Assembly: GCF_900113735.1 (NCBI RefSeq)
Contig: NZ_FOQM01000001.1
Coordinates: 434,001-498,000, forward strand
Length of the DNA stretch: 64,000 bases
Direction: 5' to 3'
Origin: Bradyrhizobium sp. Gha
GTDB lineage: Bacteria > Pseudomonadota > Alphaproteobacteria > Rhizobiales > Xanthobacteraceae
A model generated the notes under the pieces. The model worked only from the letters and a program-made list of their open reading frames with translations, had not been told where the DNA came from and searched no databases. Position numbers and translations under genes: made by a program. This document shows, in pieces, positions 41,462 through 50,856 of this stretch; the first letter of the stretch is position 1; the number at the start of each line of letters is the position of its first letter.

Positions 41462-42567
41462 GCATGGTGCCACTTGATTCAGGCCGGGTCGTCGTCATCA
41501 CCGGAGCTTCGGCGGGCGTCGGACGGGCCATCGCGCATCGCTTCGCCCGCGACGGCTGGCGCATCGGCCTGATCGCGCGTGATGCCGAGGCGCTCGAGGA
41601 AACCCGGCGCGAGGTCGAGCAGATGGGTGGAGCGGCGCTGCCCCTACCGTCCGACGTCGCCGACGCGGACGCCATGACCGCTGCGGCAGACCGCGTCGTC
41701 CGGACGTTCGGGACGATCGACGTCTGGATCAATGATGCCATGGTCACGGTGTTCTCGCCGGTATGGAAGATGACCGCCGAGGAGTTTCGCCGCGTCACAG
41801 AGGTGACCTATCTCGGCTTCGTGCATGGCACGATGGCGGCGCTGCGTCACATGCGGCCGGCTGATCGCGGGCATATCATCCAGATCGGGTCCGCACTGGC
41901 CTATCGCGGCATCCCGCTGCAATCGGCCTATTGCGGCGCCAAGCACGCCATCCGCGGCTTCACCGATTCATTGCGGACCGAGTTGATCCACGACCGAAGC
42001 CGCATCCGGCTCACCATGATGGAGCTGCCCGCGGTCAACACACCGCAATTCGACTGGGCGCGAACCCACATGCCGCGAGAACCTCGTCCGGTCGCGCCCG
42101 TGGTGCAGCCGGAAGTCATCGCGAATGCGGTTTATCAGGCTGTCCTCCGTCCGGGCCGCGAATACTGGATCGGACTCAGCACGCTCAAGGTCATCCTGGG
42201 CAATACCGTGCTTCCGGCGTGGCTCGACCGCTATCTTGCGAAGGTGGCGTTTTCGGCGCAGGAAACGCCCAAGCCCGTGGGGTCCGAACGTGCCGACAAT
42301 CTGATGCATTCGGTTCGGTCTTTGCACCGCACGCGGGGGCGCTTCGGCGCGGAGGCGGACGATCGTGCGGTCGTCGTCGACGGCCCCCTGGCCCGCGTCG
42401 TGCCGCTGGCGGTCGGCGCTCTCATGGCTTTCGCAGCCGGCCTTCTGCTCGGCTCACGGACGGGCCGGATCGGACGACCTCAACCCGAAGGACGTGGGAT
42501 GGCTGGGCGCCACCATTGGCCGAGAGCCGCCCCCGATCTCGCGCCCCGGTCACCCCGACTGCAATGA
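41458..42567 (+). CDS. SDR family oxidoreductase with C-terminal membrane anchor
   Basis: A 369-residue short-chain dehydrogenase. The cofactor loop ITGASAGVGRAIA is at residues 14-26; the catalytic serine and Tyr-x3-Lys are in IQIGSALAYRG and SAYCGAKHAIRG. Ordinary SDRs end near residue 250-280, but here about 90 extra residues follow, including a hydrophobic helix PLAVGALMAFAAGLLLGS (about 314-331), which should anchor the enzyme to the inner membrane. GGAGG lies upstream of the ATG, which overlaps the GMC stop. It is the last gene of the cluster. Confidence 0.9.
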   Translation: MSMVPLDSGRVVVITGASAGVGRAIAHRFARDGWRIGLIARDAEALEETRREVEQMGGAALPLPSDVADADAMTAAADRVVRTFGTIDVWINDAMVTVFSPVWKMTAEEFRRVTEVTYLGFVHGTMAALRHMRPADRGHIIQIGSALAYRGIPLQSAYCGAKHAIRGFTDSLRTELIHDRSRIRLTMMELPAVNTPQFDWARTHMPREPRPVAPVVQPEVIANAVYQAVLRPGREYWIGLSTLKVILGNTVLPAWLDRYLAKVAFSAQETPKPVGSERADNLMHSVRSLHRTRGRFGAEADDRAVVVDGPLARVVPLAVGALMAFAAGLLLGSRTGRIGRPQPEGRGMAGRHHWPRAAPDLAPRSPRLQ

Positions 42568-42893
42568 TGACATCATGCCGGTGTTTTGCCCGACGGGTCA
42601 ATCAAAAGATTCGGTTTTTGCGCAATTTACAGAATCGGGCGCGCAAGCCATTGAAAGAACTGACCCCGGCTACGGTGCATGGGGTTGTTTTGCGCTCTTC
42701 CTTCTCGCGTTGTGGGAGAAGGTGGCGCGAAGCGGCGGATGAGGCGTCTCTATAAACGGACGAAGCTGCTCAAGAATGGGAGCGTGTCACACGCGGAAGC
42801 ATGCCCCTCACCCCGGGTCCTTGTCTGTGCGCGGAGATGCCCTCTGCCACTAGGGGAGAGGGCGCAGCAACGGACTCCGTAATGGTTCGAACC
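42568..42893. other. Intergenic region between convergent operons
   Basis: 326 bases between the SDR stop and the stop of a peptide-binding protein gene. No credible gene. GTGTTTTGCCCGACGGGTCA at 42581-42600 resembles, from memory, a dispersed bradyrhizobial intergenic element. A degenerate stretch around 42703-42745 (GTTGTGGGAGAAGGTGGCGC) and the inverted repeat at 42839-42863 look like pieces of GC-rich REP-type repeats of the kind also seen at 57660 and 62330. Confidence 0.5.
42839..42863 (-). repeat. Stem-loop / REP-like inverted repeat
   Basis: GCCCTCT and AGAGGGC form a perfect 7-base-pair stem with an 11-base loop, 31 bases after the stop of the peptide-binding protein gene on the minus strand. 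It could end that transcript or protect its 3' end. The sequence resembles the CCTCTCCCC-type stem-loops at 62330-62451. Confidence 0.5.
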
Positions 42894-44387
42894 CTACTCC
42901 CAGGACCAGGTCGAGAAATCGTTCTCGAACTGCGGGACTTCCTTCCAGACGCCCTTCAGCTTTTTGTTGATGACCGTCGGCCATTGCGGCTGGAACAGGA
43001 ATCCGGCCACTGCGTCGGTCGCCAGCATCTTCTGGGCATCGCCGAGCAGTTTTGCGCGGGCCGCCTCGTCGGGGGTCGACACGATCTGCTTGTAGAGCGC
43101 GTTGAACGCCTCGTTGTTGTAGCCGAGGTAGTAGTCCGGCTCGGTGATCTTGACGAGATCGAACGGCTCGACATGGGAGACGATGGTGAGATCGTAATTG
43201 TGCGGACCGTTGGGCGCGAACACCTGTGACAGCCACTGCGCCCATTCGACGTTCTCGATCTTGGCGACGATGCCGACCTTGGCCAGCTGCGCTGCGAGGA
43301 TCTCGCCGCCCTGCCGCGCGTAAGGCGGCGGCGGCAGCTTCAGGCTGAGCTCGAGCGGCGTGGTGACGCCGGCCTCGGCCAGCAGCTTCTTCGCCTTCTC
43401 CGGGTCGTAAGGGTTGATGCCTGTGGTGTCGACATAGCCGAGCGAGCCCGGCGTGTAGAAGCTGCCGATCGGTGTGCCGAAACCTTCCACGGCGCCGTCG
43501 ATGATCGCCTTGCGATCGATCGCGGCAAGGATCGCGCGGCGCACGCGCACGTCGTCGAGCGGCTTCTTCTTCTCGTTGATGGCGACGATGGTCTTGGCCT
43601 TGGAGCCGCCGACCAGCACCGTGAAGCGCGGGTCGGCCTTGAACTGGGCGACAACGCGGGTTGCGATGCGCGGAAATGCATCCACGTCGTTCGACAGGAG
43701 AGCCGCGGCCTGAGCGGCGGGATCGGAGATGAAGCGGATCGTCACCTTCGCGAGCTTGATCGCTGAGGCGCTCCGATAGTCGGCCCATTTGTTGAGCGTG
43801 AGCGAGGAGCCCTTGACCCAGGCGCCGAGCTGGTAGGGGCCGGTGCCGACCGGCTGCGTCACGTTGGTCGCCGCGCTCTTCGGCTCGACGATCGAGGCGC
43901 TCGCCTGTCCCAGCAGGAACGGGAGGTTCGGCTCGGAATATTTCAGCGTGAGCACGATCGTGTCGGCATCGGGCGCGTCGACCTTCTCGAAGGCCTGGAA
44001 CAGGCTCTTGTCCTTGTTGGTGCTGTTCGCGGCCGCGTTGCGCTCGTACGAGAATTTGACGGCGGCGGAATCGAAGGCTTCGCCGTTCTGGAATTTGATG
44101 CCCTTGCGCAGCTTGAACGTGTAGGTCTTCAGATCGGGCGATGCGGTCCAGCTCTCGGCGAGCAGCGGCGAGACCGAGCCGTCCTCGTTGATCTTGGTCA
44201 GGGTCTCGTAGATATTGTAAAGCGTGACCTCGGCGATTGCGGCGGCGGCTGCGTTGGTGGGATCAAGCCCCGGCGGCTCCAGCGTCATGCCCATGACGAC
44301 GCTGTCCTTCTTGCTCTGTGCCAGCACCGGCAGCGGCGCCGCGGCCAACGCTGCGGCGAAAGCGACGATCGATAGCTTCTTCAACAT
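42894..44387 (-). CDS. ABC transporter substrate-binding protein (peptide/nickel type, family 5)
   Basis: A 497-residue periplasmic binding protein. Signal peptide about residues 1-23 (LPVLA). VMGMTLEPPGLDPTNAAAA, LYNIYETLTKINEDGSVSPL, AESWTASPDLKTYTFKLRKG and IKFQNGEAFDSAAVKFSYER define the DppA/OppA group. Ligand is probably a peptide, amide or opine; not predictable here. It is the last gene of the operon amidase-permease-permease-ATPase-ATPase-binding protein, an order in which the binding-protein gene is distal and separated from the ATPase gene by 57 bases, so it may have its own promoter. GGGAG precedes the ATG. Confidence 0.92.
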   Translation of the reverse strand: MLKKLSIVAFAAALAAAPLPVLAQSKKDSVVMGMTLEPPGLDPTNAAAAAIAEVTLYNIYETLTKINEDGSVSPLLAESWTASPDLKTYTFKLRKGIKFQNGEAFDSAAVKFSYERNAAANSTNKDKSLFQAFEKVDAPDADTIVLTLKYSEPNLPFLLGQASASIVEPKSAATNVTQPVGTGPYQLGAWVKGSSLTLNKWADYRSASAIKLAKVTIRFISDPAAQAAALLSNDVDAFPRIATRVVAQFKADPRFTVLVGGSKAKTIVAINEKKKPLDDVRVRRAILAAIDRKAIIDGAVEGFGTPIGSFYTPGSLGYVDTTGINPYDPEKAKKLLAEAGVTTPLELSLKLPPPPYARQGGEILAAQLAKVGIVAKIENVEWAQWLSQVFAPNGPHNYDLTIVSHVEPFDLVKITEPDYYLGYNNEAFNALYKQIVSTPDEAARAKLLGDAQKMLATDAVAGFLFQPQWPTVINKKLKGVWKEVPQFENDFSTWSWE

Positions 44388-44444
44388 GCCTAACTCCCGG
44401 GCCTTCTTCTGCTTCTTGAGGCTACGCCAAGTCTGTAGCCGACA

Positions 44445-45449
44445 TTAACCTTCCATGGCCGCCTGCGGCAACGCCATGACGGCCTCCGCCTTGTGGCAGG
44501 CGGCAAGGTGTCCCTCGCCCACCTTGCGTAGCAAGGGCGGAACCTCGCGGCAATGCTGGTCGGCGTGCGGACATCGCGCGACATAGGGGCACCCCGTCGC
44601 GGCCGCCGATTGCGAGGCGATCGCCTGGGCGCCGCGCCGGCGCCGGCCGCCACCGGCACGCGCCCGCGGCACGGCATCCAGCAGCGCCCGCGTGTAGGGA
44701 TGTGCGCAGTGCTCGAACAGATCCTCAGGCCGCCCCTGCTCGACGATACGGCCGAGATACATCACCGCAACCTCGTCGCAGAGATAATCGACCACCGCGA
44801 GGTCGTGGCTGATCAGGATGTAGCTCAGCCCGAACTGCGCCTGGAGGTCCTGCATCAGGTTCAGGACCTGTGCCTGGACGGAAACGTCGAGCGCGGAGAC
44901 CGGCTCGTCCGCGACGATCAGTTTCGGTTGCGTGATCAACGCGCGCGCGATCGCGATGCGCTGGCGCTGGCCACCGGAGAATTCGTGCGGATATTTGTCC
45001 ATGTCCGCTTCGCGCAAACCGACCTGCTTCAGCACCGCCGCGACGCGAGTGCGGAACATCGTGCGGTCGGCGTCGTCGAGCACGGTGAGCGGCTCGGCGA
45101 CGACACGCGCAATGGTCTGGCGCGGGTCGAGCGATCCGTAAGGGTCCTGGAACACCATCTGGAAATCGCGCCGGGCGCGGCGCAATTCGCCGGGCGGGAT
45201 GCGGTTGAGATCGCGCCCGAGCAGCGTGACCTCCCCCGCTGTCGGCCGCTCCAGCGCCATCACGACGCGGGCGAACGTGGATTTGCCGGAGCCCGACTCG
45301 CCGACGATGCCGAGGCTCTTGCCGGCCTCAACCTGCACGCTGACGCCGTTGAGGGCGCGGACCTGCCCGGGCGGACGGAACAGGCTTTCGCGCGGCAGCG
45401 TGTAGCGCTGCTCGAGATTCCTCACGTCGAGAAGAGGCGCTGCGGTCAT
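44445..45449 (-). CDS. Oligopeptide ABC transporter ATP-binding protein (DppF/OppF-like)
   Basis: A 334-residue ATPase on the cytoplasmic face of a peptide-type importer. Walker A is GIVGESGSGKSTFARVV, the signature [15 protein letters not shown] type, and Walker B KLIVADEPVSALD. The C-terminal oligopeptide-transporter extension contains CPYVARCPHADQHC, the cysteine cluster that can hold an iron-sulfur centre in this family. Start at 45449 overlaps the stop of the preceding DppD-like gene as ATGA. Confidence 0.93.
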   Translation of the reverse strand: MTAAPLLDVRNLEQRYTLPRESLFRPPGQVRALNGVSVQVEAGKSLGIVGESGSGKSTFARVVMALERPTAGEVTLLGRDLNRIPPGELRRARRDFQMVFQDPYGSLDPRQTIARVVAEPLTVLDDADRTMFRTRVAAVLKQVGLREADMDKYPHEFSGGQRQRIAIARALITQPKLIVADEPVSALDVSVQAQVLNLMQDLQAQFGLSYILISHDLAVVDYLCDEVAVMYLGRIVEQGRPEDLFEHCAHPYTRALLDAVPRARAGGGRRRRGAQAIASQSAAATGCPYVARCPHADQHCREVPPLLRKVGEGHLAACHKAEAVMALPQAAMEG

Positions 45450-46459
45450 GCGGACAGCGCCCCGACATTCGCAGCCATGGAGACATCGGTCCTGATGCAG
45501 CGGACGCCATGCCCGGCTCCGACCTCGACCATCGGCGGCAGCGCGGCCCGGCACGCGTCGATGACGAGCGGACATCGATCGGCGAACCTGCAACCGACAG
45601 GCAGATCGGCGAGCTCCGGCACCGTGCCCGAGATCGTCGTCAGCCGCGTCCCCCTGCGCGTGCCGAGTCGCGGGCGCGCGCGGAACAAGCCCTGCGTGTA
45701 AGGATGGCCCATGCGTTGAAACACCTGGTCGGTCGGCCCGCTCTCGACGACGGTGCCGCCATACATCACCATCATGCGCTGCACGTTCTCGGCGATGACG
45801 CCGAGATCATGCGAGATCAGGATCATCGACATGCCGCGCTCCTCGACGAGGTCGGCGATGAGATCGAGGATCTGGCCCTGGATGGTGACATCAAGCGCGG
45901 TGGTCGGTTCATCTGCGATCAAGAGATCGGGCTCGCAGGCGAGCGCCATCGCAATCGTGACGCGCTGGCGCTGGCCGCCGGAGAACTGATGCGGATAGGC
46001 ATCGATGCGTTTGGCCGGATCGGGCAGCCCGACGCGATCGAGCAACGCAATCGCTTCTTTCCGAGCCTGCGCGGCGGAATAATTCTTGTGACGCCGCAAC
46101 GGCTCGGCCACCTGATGGCCGATCGTGTGCATCGGGTTCAGAGCCGTCATGGGCTCCTGAAAAATCATGCTGATGCGGTTACCGCGCAGCTTGCAGTAAT
46201 CCGCGTCCGGGAGGCGCGCGAGCTCGCGTCCATCGAGCTTGATGCTGCCGGAGACGACCGCACTGTCGGGCAACAGCCCCATCAGCGACAGCGCCGTGAC
46301 CGACTTGCCGCAGCCGGATTCGCCGACGAGGCCGAGCGTCTCGCCGCGTTTCAGCGCAAAGCTCACGCCGCGCACCGCCTGTGCCGGGCCGCGGCTGGTG
46401 CTGAGACGGACGCCGAGACCAGCGACTTCGATCAGGGTTGCGGGATCAGCCATCGTCAC
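45446..46459 (-). CDS. Oligopeptide ABC transporter ATP-binding protein (DppD/OppD-like)
   Basis: A 337-residue ATPase, partner of the DppF-like subunit. Walker [21 protein letters not shown], signature [16 protein letters not shown], Walker [15 protein letters not shown]. The C-terminal [14 protein letters not shown] holds the family cysteines. Probable start is GTG at 46459, which gives a GTGA overlap with the permease stop; an ATG two codons later is the alternative. Confidence 0.93.
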   Translation of the reverse strand: MTMADPATLIEVAGLGVRLSTSRGPAQAVRGVSFALKRGETLGLVGESGCGKSVTALSLMGLLPDSAVVSGSIKLDGRELARLPDADYCKLRGNRISMIFQEPMTALNPMHTIGHQVAEPLRRHKNYSAAQARKEAIALLDRVGLPDPAKRIDAYPHQFSGGQRQRVTIAMALACEPDLLIADEPTTALDVTIQGQILDLIADLVEERGMSMILISHDLGVIAENVQRMMVMYGGTVVESGPTDQVFQRMGHPYTQGLFRARPRLGTRRGTRLTTISGTVPELADLPVGCRFADRCPLVIDACRAALPPMVEVGAGHGVRCIRTDVSMAANVGALSA

Positions 46460-47349
46460 CGCTCCCGCGCCAGTCTGGGATCAAGCAAATCTCGCAATCC
46501 GTCGCCGAGCAGATTGAGGCCGAGCACGGCGACGGCGATCGCAGCACCGGGATACACCGCGAGCATTGGCGACTGGAACAGCATGGTCTGCGCATCGTTC
46601 AACATGCGGCCCCAGGACGGCTGCGGCGGCTGCGTGCCGAGGCCGAGATAAGACAGCGCGGCTTCGGCGAGAATGGCCAGCGCAAACTGAATGGTCGCCT
46701 GCACGATCAGGATCGACAGGATGTTCGGCAGCACATGCTCGACGGTGATGCGGAAGGCGCCCTTCCCTGACGCGCGCGCGGCCAGCACGAATTCGCGCGC
46801 CCAGACCGCGTTTGCCGAACCGCGCGTCAGCCGGGTCAAGGTCGGGATCTGGAAGATGCCGATAGCGATGATCGAGGTCACCATGCCTGGACCTGCGACC
46901 GCGGCAAGCATGATGGCCGAGAGCACGGCCGGAAAGGCGAAAGTGAAGTCGGAGAAGCGCATGATGATCTCTTCGGTCCAGCCGCGCTTGGCCGATGCGA
47001 TCAGGCCGAGACAGACGCCGAAGGTCAGACCGATGCTGACGGCGATGACGCCGACCAGGATGGTCGAGCGCGCGCCAGCGAGCAGCAGCGATACGATGTC
47101 GCGGCCGAAGGAATCGGTGCCGAGCCAGTGCGCCGCCGACGGGGGCCGGAGTTTCGAGGCGATGTCGATCTCATAGGGCGACCACGGTGTCCAAACGAGC
47201 GAGAGCAGCGCGGAGATGACCACCAAGAGGCTCAGCGCGCCGCCGAGCACAAAGCTGGGATGCCGCAGCGCGCGACCCCAGAACGTCTGGGCCGACAAGG
47301 GTCGCGTCGCGACCGGGGCGTCGGCAGAGGTGGTCAGGGGCGCACTCAC
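46456..47349 (-). CDS. Oligopeptide ABC transporter permease (DppC/OppC-like)
   Basis: A 297-residue inner-membrane permease with an N-terminal helix (about 33-55) and a five-helix core. HWLGTDSFGRDIVSLLLAGA and the EAA loop around EFVLAARASGKGAFRITVEHVLPN are typical of the DppC half. The start is GTG at 47349, overlapping the DppB-like stop; the reading frame continues upstream only as a shadow. Works with the DppB-like partner as a heterodimer. Confidence 0.92.
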   Translation of the reverse strand: MSAPLTTSADAPVATRPLSAQTFWGRALRHPSFVLGGALSLLVVISALLSLVWTPWSPYEIDIASKLRPPSAAHWLGTDSFGRDIVSLLLAGARSTILVGVIAVSIGLTFGVCLGLIASAKRGWTEEIIMRFSDFTFAFPAVLSAIMLAAVAGPGMVTSIIAIGIFQIPTLTRLTRGSANAVWAREFVLAARASGKGAFRITVEHVLPNILSILIVQATIQFALAILAEAALSYLGLGTQPPQPSWGRMLNDAQTMLFQSPMLAVYPGAAIAVAVLGLNLLGDGLRDLLDPRLARER

Positions 47350-48296
47350 AGGTCGTGCACCTTGATGCGAGGATCGATGAAGGCATAGAGCACGTCGACC
47401 ACGAAATTGACGATGACGACCATGGCCGCCAGCAGCATCACGCAGTTGCGCACCACGATCAGATCGCGGTTGGCGATCGACTGGAAGATCAGCCGGCCAA
47501 GCCCCGGCAGATAGAACACGTTCTCGATCACGATGGTGCCCGCAAGCAGATTGGCGAATTGCAGGCCCATCACCGTCATGACGGGAATCATGGCGTTGCG
47601 CAGCACATGGCTCCACAGCACCTCGCGCTTGCCGAGCCCCTTCGCGCGCGCCGTGCGGACGAAGTCTTCGCGCAGCACTTCCAGCACCGCGGACCGCGTG
47701 ACACGGGCAAGAATGGCGGCCTGCACCACAGCCAATGAGATCGACGGCAGCAGCAGCGACTTGACGCCGGGCCAAATGCCATCGTCCCAACCGGCAAAAC
47801 CGCCGGCGGAGAGCCATTGCAGCCGCACGGCGAACAGCAGCACAAGGAGAATGGCGAACCAGAAATTCGGCAGCGCGATGCCGATTTGGGTTAGCGACAT
47901 CACCCCGACATCGCCGAGCTTGTTATGGTTGGCGGCAGTGTAGATCCCGGCCGAGAGCGCCAGCACCACCGTGATCAGCATCGACATGATCGCGAGCGGA
48001 ATGGTCAGCACCAGCCGTTCCGCGATCAGGCTCGCGACCGGCGTGCCGTAGACATAGGAGTTGCCGAGATCGCCGACGAGGAGACCCGTGATCCAGTGCA
48101 GATAACGAACCGCCAGCGGCTGATCGAGCCCGAGCTTGACGGTGAGCGCGCGCACCGCATCAGGCGACGCATCGGCACCCATCAGCATCTGCGCGGCATT
48201 ACCCGGCAGCGCGTCCAACACCAGGAAAATGATGACGGATGCGCCGACCAGCGTCGCCAGCAATGTCAGGACACGTCGGAGGACAAATACGCTCAT
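47346..48296 (-). CDS. Oligopeptide ABC transporter permease (DppB/OppB-like)
   Basis: A 316-residue inner-membrane permease with six helices. The N-terminus VFVLRRVLTLLATLVGASVI and the VKLGLDQPLAVRYLHWITG segment are hallmarks of DppB. The EAA loop VLREDFVRTARAKGLGKREV is present. First transporter gene of the operon after the amidase, from which it is separated by 85 bases. Confidence 0.93.
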   Translation of the reverse strand: MSVFVLRRVLTLLATLVGASVIIFLVLDALPGNAAQMLMGADASPDAVRALTVKLGLDQPLAVRYLHWITGLLVGDLGNSYVYGTPVASLIAERLVLTIPLAIMSMLITVVLALSAGIYTAANHNKLGDVGVMSLTQIGIALPNFWFAILLVLLFAVRLQWLSAGGFAGWDDGIWPGVKSLLLPSISLAVVQAAILARVTRSAVLEVLREDFVRTARAKGLGKREVLWSHVLRNAMIPVMTVMGLQFANLLAGTIVIENVFYLPGLGRLIFQSIANRDLIVVRNCVMLLAAMVVIVNFVVDVLYAFIDPRIKVHDL

Positions 48297-48381
48297 GCGC
48301 GCTCGGCTTCAGGGCTCATCCGCGGCACGATCAACATGTCCGGACGCCGGACGCAAGCCCTTTGCGGCCCATCGTCCCCTC

Positions 48382-49803
48382 CTAAGCCGGCCGGCGGGAC
48401 AGGAGATCGGACGAGGCCTCAAACAGCGCGCTGACGTGCAGCAATTCCGCGTCACCCCGGAAGCGGCCCACGAGTTGGAGCCCGATCGGCATTCCGTCGC
48501 GACCAAAACCGCAGGGTAGACTGATCGCGGGGTGGCCGGTCATGTTGAACGGCATCGTCCAGGGGAACCAGTGCGGCCGGACGCTGTCAAACTGCTGGCC
48601 GTCGATCTCGATCCGGCCGAACAGGTCCTGGTCGATCGGCAGCGCGGTGCGGGTGAGGGTTGGCATCGCCAGAAGGTGCCCGCGCGCAAGCAGGGATTGC
48701 ACGCGACGGAACAACGCCGTGCGCGCGAACATCGCGTCCTGGTAGTCGACGCCGCTGACATCGGTCGCCAACGCGATCTGCTTGACGAAGGCTTCGCTGA
48801 GGACGTCACCATGCTCGGCCACCAGCTTCGAAAATCGCGAGCGCCAGACGGTGTGGTTGATAGCGCGCCAAATCGGCTCGACGTCGTATCCCTCGCCCGA
48901 AAACTCCTCGAGCTCCGCGCCCAGGCCCGCGAGGCGATCAAGGCTCGCCCTGAACGCCGTGGTAACATCCGAGGACACGGGCCGGCCCGGCGGCGACGCG
49001 CAGAACAGTATCTTTCGTCCGCGCAGATCGCCGCGCGGGGCGGCCGTGCCGATGAAGTCGGGCACGGGCACGCCGATCGACCAGGGATCGCAGGCATCCT
49101 CGCCGGCCATTGCCTGCATCATCAGCGCGGTGTCGGCGACGGTCCGCGTGGTCGGCGTGACATAGGTGTGGTTTCCGAACGCATCCAGCGCCTGACTGTG
49201 CGCGATCACGCCGTTGCTCTGCTTCAGCCCGACCACGCCGTTGCAGGCCGCGGGAATCCGCGTCGAGCCGCCGCCGTCGGTGGCAATCGCCAGCGGCGCG
49301 ATGCCGCTCGCCACGGCCACCGCCGCGCCGCCGCTGGAGCCGCCGGAGGAGCGCCGCGCGTCCCAGGCGTTGCGGGTGCGGCCGAACAGCGGCGAGTCGG
49401 TCAGGCACTTGCTCCCGAATTCCGGCGTCGTGGTCTTGCCGATCAGGATCGCACCTGCGCTGCGCAGCTTCGCGACCGCGACGGCATCCTCGGCGGGTAC
49501 ATTGTCCTTGTAGGGAACGGCGCCGAAGGTCGTCTTCACCCCCTTGGTGTTGACGATGTCCTTGACCGTGACGGGCAGCCCATGCAGCAGGCCGAGTGGC
49601 TCGTCAGACATGACCTTGCGCTCGGCTTCGCGCGCCGCGGCCATCGCTTCCTCGCCGCACAGCGTGATGAAGCAATTCAACTCCGGCTGCAACGCTTCGG
49701 CGCGCGCGAGCACCGCGCTGGTGATTTCAACCGGCGACACCTTCTTGCGGGCGATACGTTCGCGCAGTTCCGTGGCAGAGAGGAAACAGAGGTCGTCGCT
49801 CAT
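48382..49803 (-). CDS. Amidase signature family enzyme
   Basis: A 473-residue amide hydrolase. The Ser-cisSer-Lys triad is Lys81 (PVTVKDIVNT), Ser156 (SSGGSSGGAA) and Ser180 (DGGGSTRIPA). It splits a carboxamide (substrate unknown) in the cytoplasm. It lies upstream of and in the same direction as the peptide-type ABC operon, so the imported compound may be its substrate (inference). The ATG at 49803 is chosen from homology; the frame is open upstream without a ribosome binding site, and the site before the chosen ATG is weak. Confidence 0.9.
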   Translation of the reverse strand: MSDDLCFLSATELRERIARKKVSPVEITSAVLARAEALQPELNCFITLCGEEAMAAAREAERKVMSDEPLGLLHGLPVTVKDIVNTKGVKTTFGAVPYKDNVPAEDAVAVAKLRSAGAILIGKTTTPEFGSKCLTDSPLFGRTRNAWDARRSSGGSSGGAAVAVASGIAPLAIATDGGGSTRIPAACNGVVGLKQSNGVIAHSQALDAFGNHTYVTPTTRTVADTALMMQAMAGEDACDPWSIGVPVPDFIGTAAPRGDLRGRKILFCASPPGRPVSSDVTTAFRASLDRLAGLGAELEEFSGEGYDVEPIWRAINHTVWRSRFSKLVAEHGDVLSEAFVKQIALATDVSGVDYQDAMFARTALFRRVQSLLARGHLLAMPTLTRTALPIDQDLFGRIEIDGQQFDSVRPHWFPWTMPFNMTGHPAISLPCGFGRDGMPIGLQLVGRFRGDAELLHVSALFEASSDLLSRRPA

Positions 49804-49915
49804 CAGGGCAGGCTCGCTTCGGGACGTGCGGACCTTGCCAGCGCGCACCTCACCTGTCCATTTCTGCCGACGCATGGCCGCAATCCGCCGGGACATCCCC
49901 GGGGAAGTGCGCCGA

Positions 49916-50851
49916 CTACCAGCTCCAGCTGATCTCGTGGCTCCAGGGCGGATCGGCACCGGGGCGGGTGCAGGTCAGGCCGGCGCAGTTGGCGGCAAAG
50001 GACAGCGCGCGGCGGAGCTCGTCTGGGCCAATGTCCTTCAATTGCGCCCGGGCGATACGCTCTTGCTTGTACAGGGCGAACAGCAAGGCAGCCTGAAAGC
50101 TGTCGCCGGCGCCGATGGTGTCGGCGACCTCAATCTTCGGCGCCTCGACCTCGATCTGCCCGGCCTTTGCATGCCAGGCAATGGCGCCATTGTTGCCCCG
50201 GGTGACCACGACAAGGCTCGGACCCCGCCCCAACATCGCGCCCGCGCGCTGTTGATACGACTCTTCGCCGAAGAGATAGGCGAAGTCGACGTCCGACATT
50301 TTGATGAGATCGGCGCTGGCAGCGAACTCGTTCATTCGTGCGAGATAGGCCGGCTTATCCTTGACGAGGTTGGGCCGGCAGTTCGGATCGAAGGAAATCG
50401 TCGACGAGGCCTTCGCGTCCGTAATCAAGGCCTTCGTTTCGGCAGCGCCCTGGTCATTGACCAGCGTGGTCGAGCCGACATGGACAGCCTCCACCTTATT
50501 GAACGGAATGGTCCCACGCAGAAACGTCCAATTCCGCGTCGCGGTCTCGGCGTCATAGAAGGCGTAATTGGACTCGCCGGCGACGATGCGCACGAAGGCA
50601 AGCGTGGTATGATGATCGCCGCGGGTGGCGAGACCTAGATCGACGTTCGACGCCACGGCGTGCTCCGCGATCATGCGTCCGAACATGTCCGTCGAGATGC
50701 CGCCGACGAAACCCGTCGGAGCGCCGAGCCGCGCCATCCCGATCGCAACGTTGAGACAGGAGCCACCAACCGCCGGCATCACGGCCTCGCGTCCCTCCGC
50801 GTTTCTCGTCGGCACGAAATCGATCAGCGCATCGCCGCAGGAAATCAGCAT
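49916..50851 (-). CDS. PfkB family carbohydrate kinase (fructokinase-like)
   Basis: A 311-residue ribokinase/PfkB-family sugar kinase. PAVGGSCLNVAIGMARLG is the N-terminal PfkB signature and ADTIGAGDSFQAALLFA holds the catalytic aspartate and the anion hole. It probably phosphorylates fructose or another ketose produced from a polyol. The ATG at 50851 has AAGGG nine bases upstream; a TTG at 50860 overlapping the FGGY stop is less likely. It is the last gene of the polyol operon. Similar kinases (MtlZ) end rhodobacterial and rhizobial polyol operons. Confidence 0.9.
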   Translation of the reverse strand: MLISCGDALIDFVPTRNAEGREAVMPAVGGSCLNVAIGMARLGAPTGFVGGISTDMFGRMIAEHAVASNVDLGLATRGDHHTTLAFVRIVAGESNYAFYDAETATRNWTFLRGTIPFNKVEAVHVGSTTLVNDQGAAETKALITDAKASSTISFDPNCRPNLVKDKPAYLARMNEFAASADLIKMSDVDFAYLFGEESYQQRAGAMLGRGPSLVVVTRGNNGAIAWHAKAGQIEVEAPKIEVADTIGAGDSFQAALLFALYKQERIARAQLKDIGPDELRRALSFAANCAGLTCTRPGADPPWSHEISWSW

Positions 50852-50856
50852 GTCTC

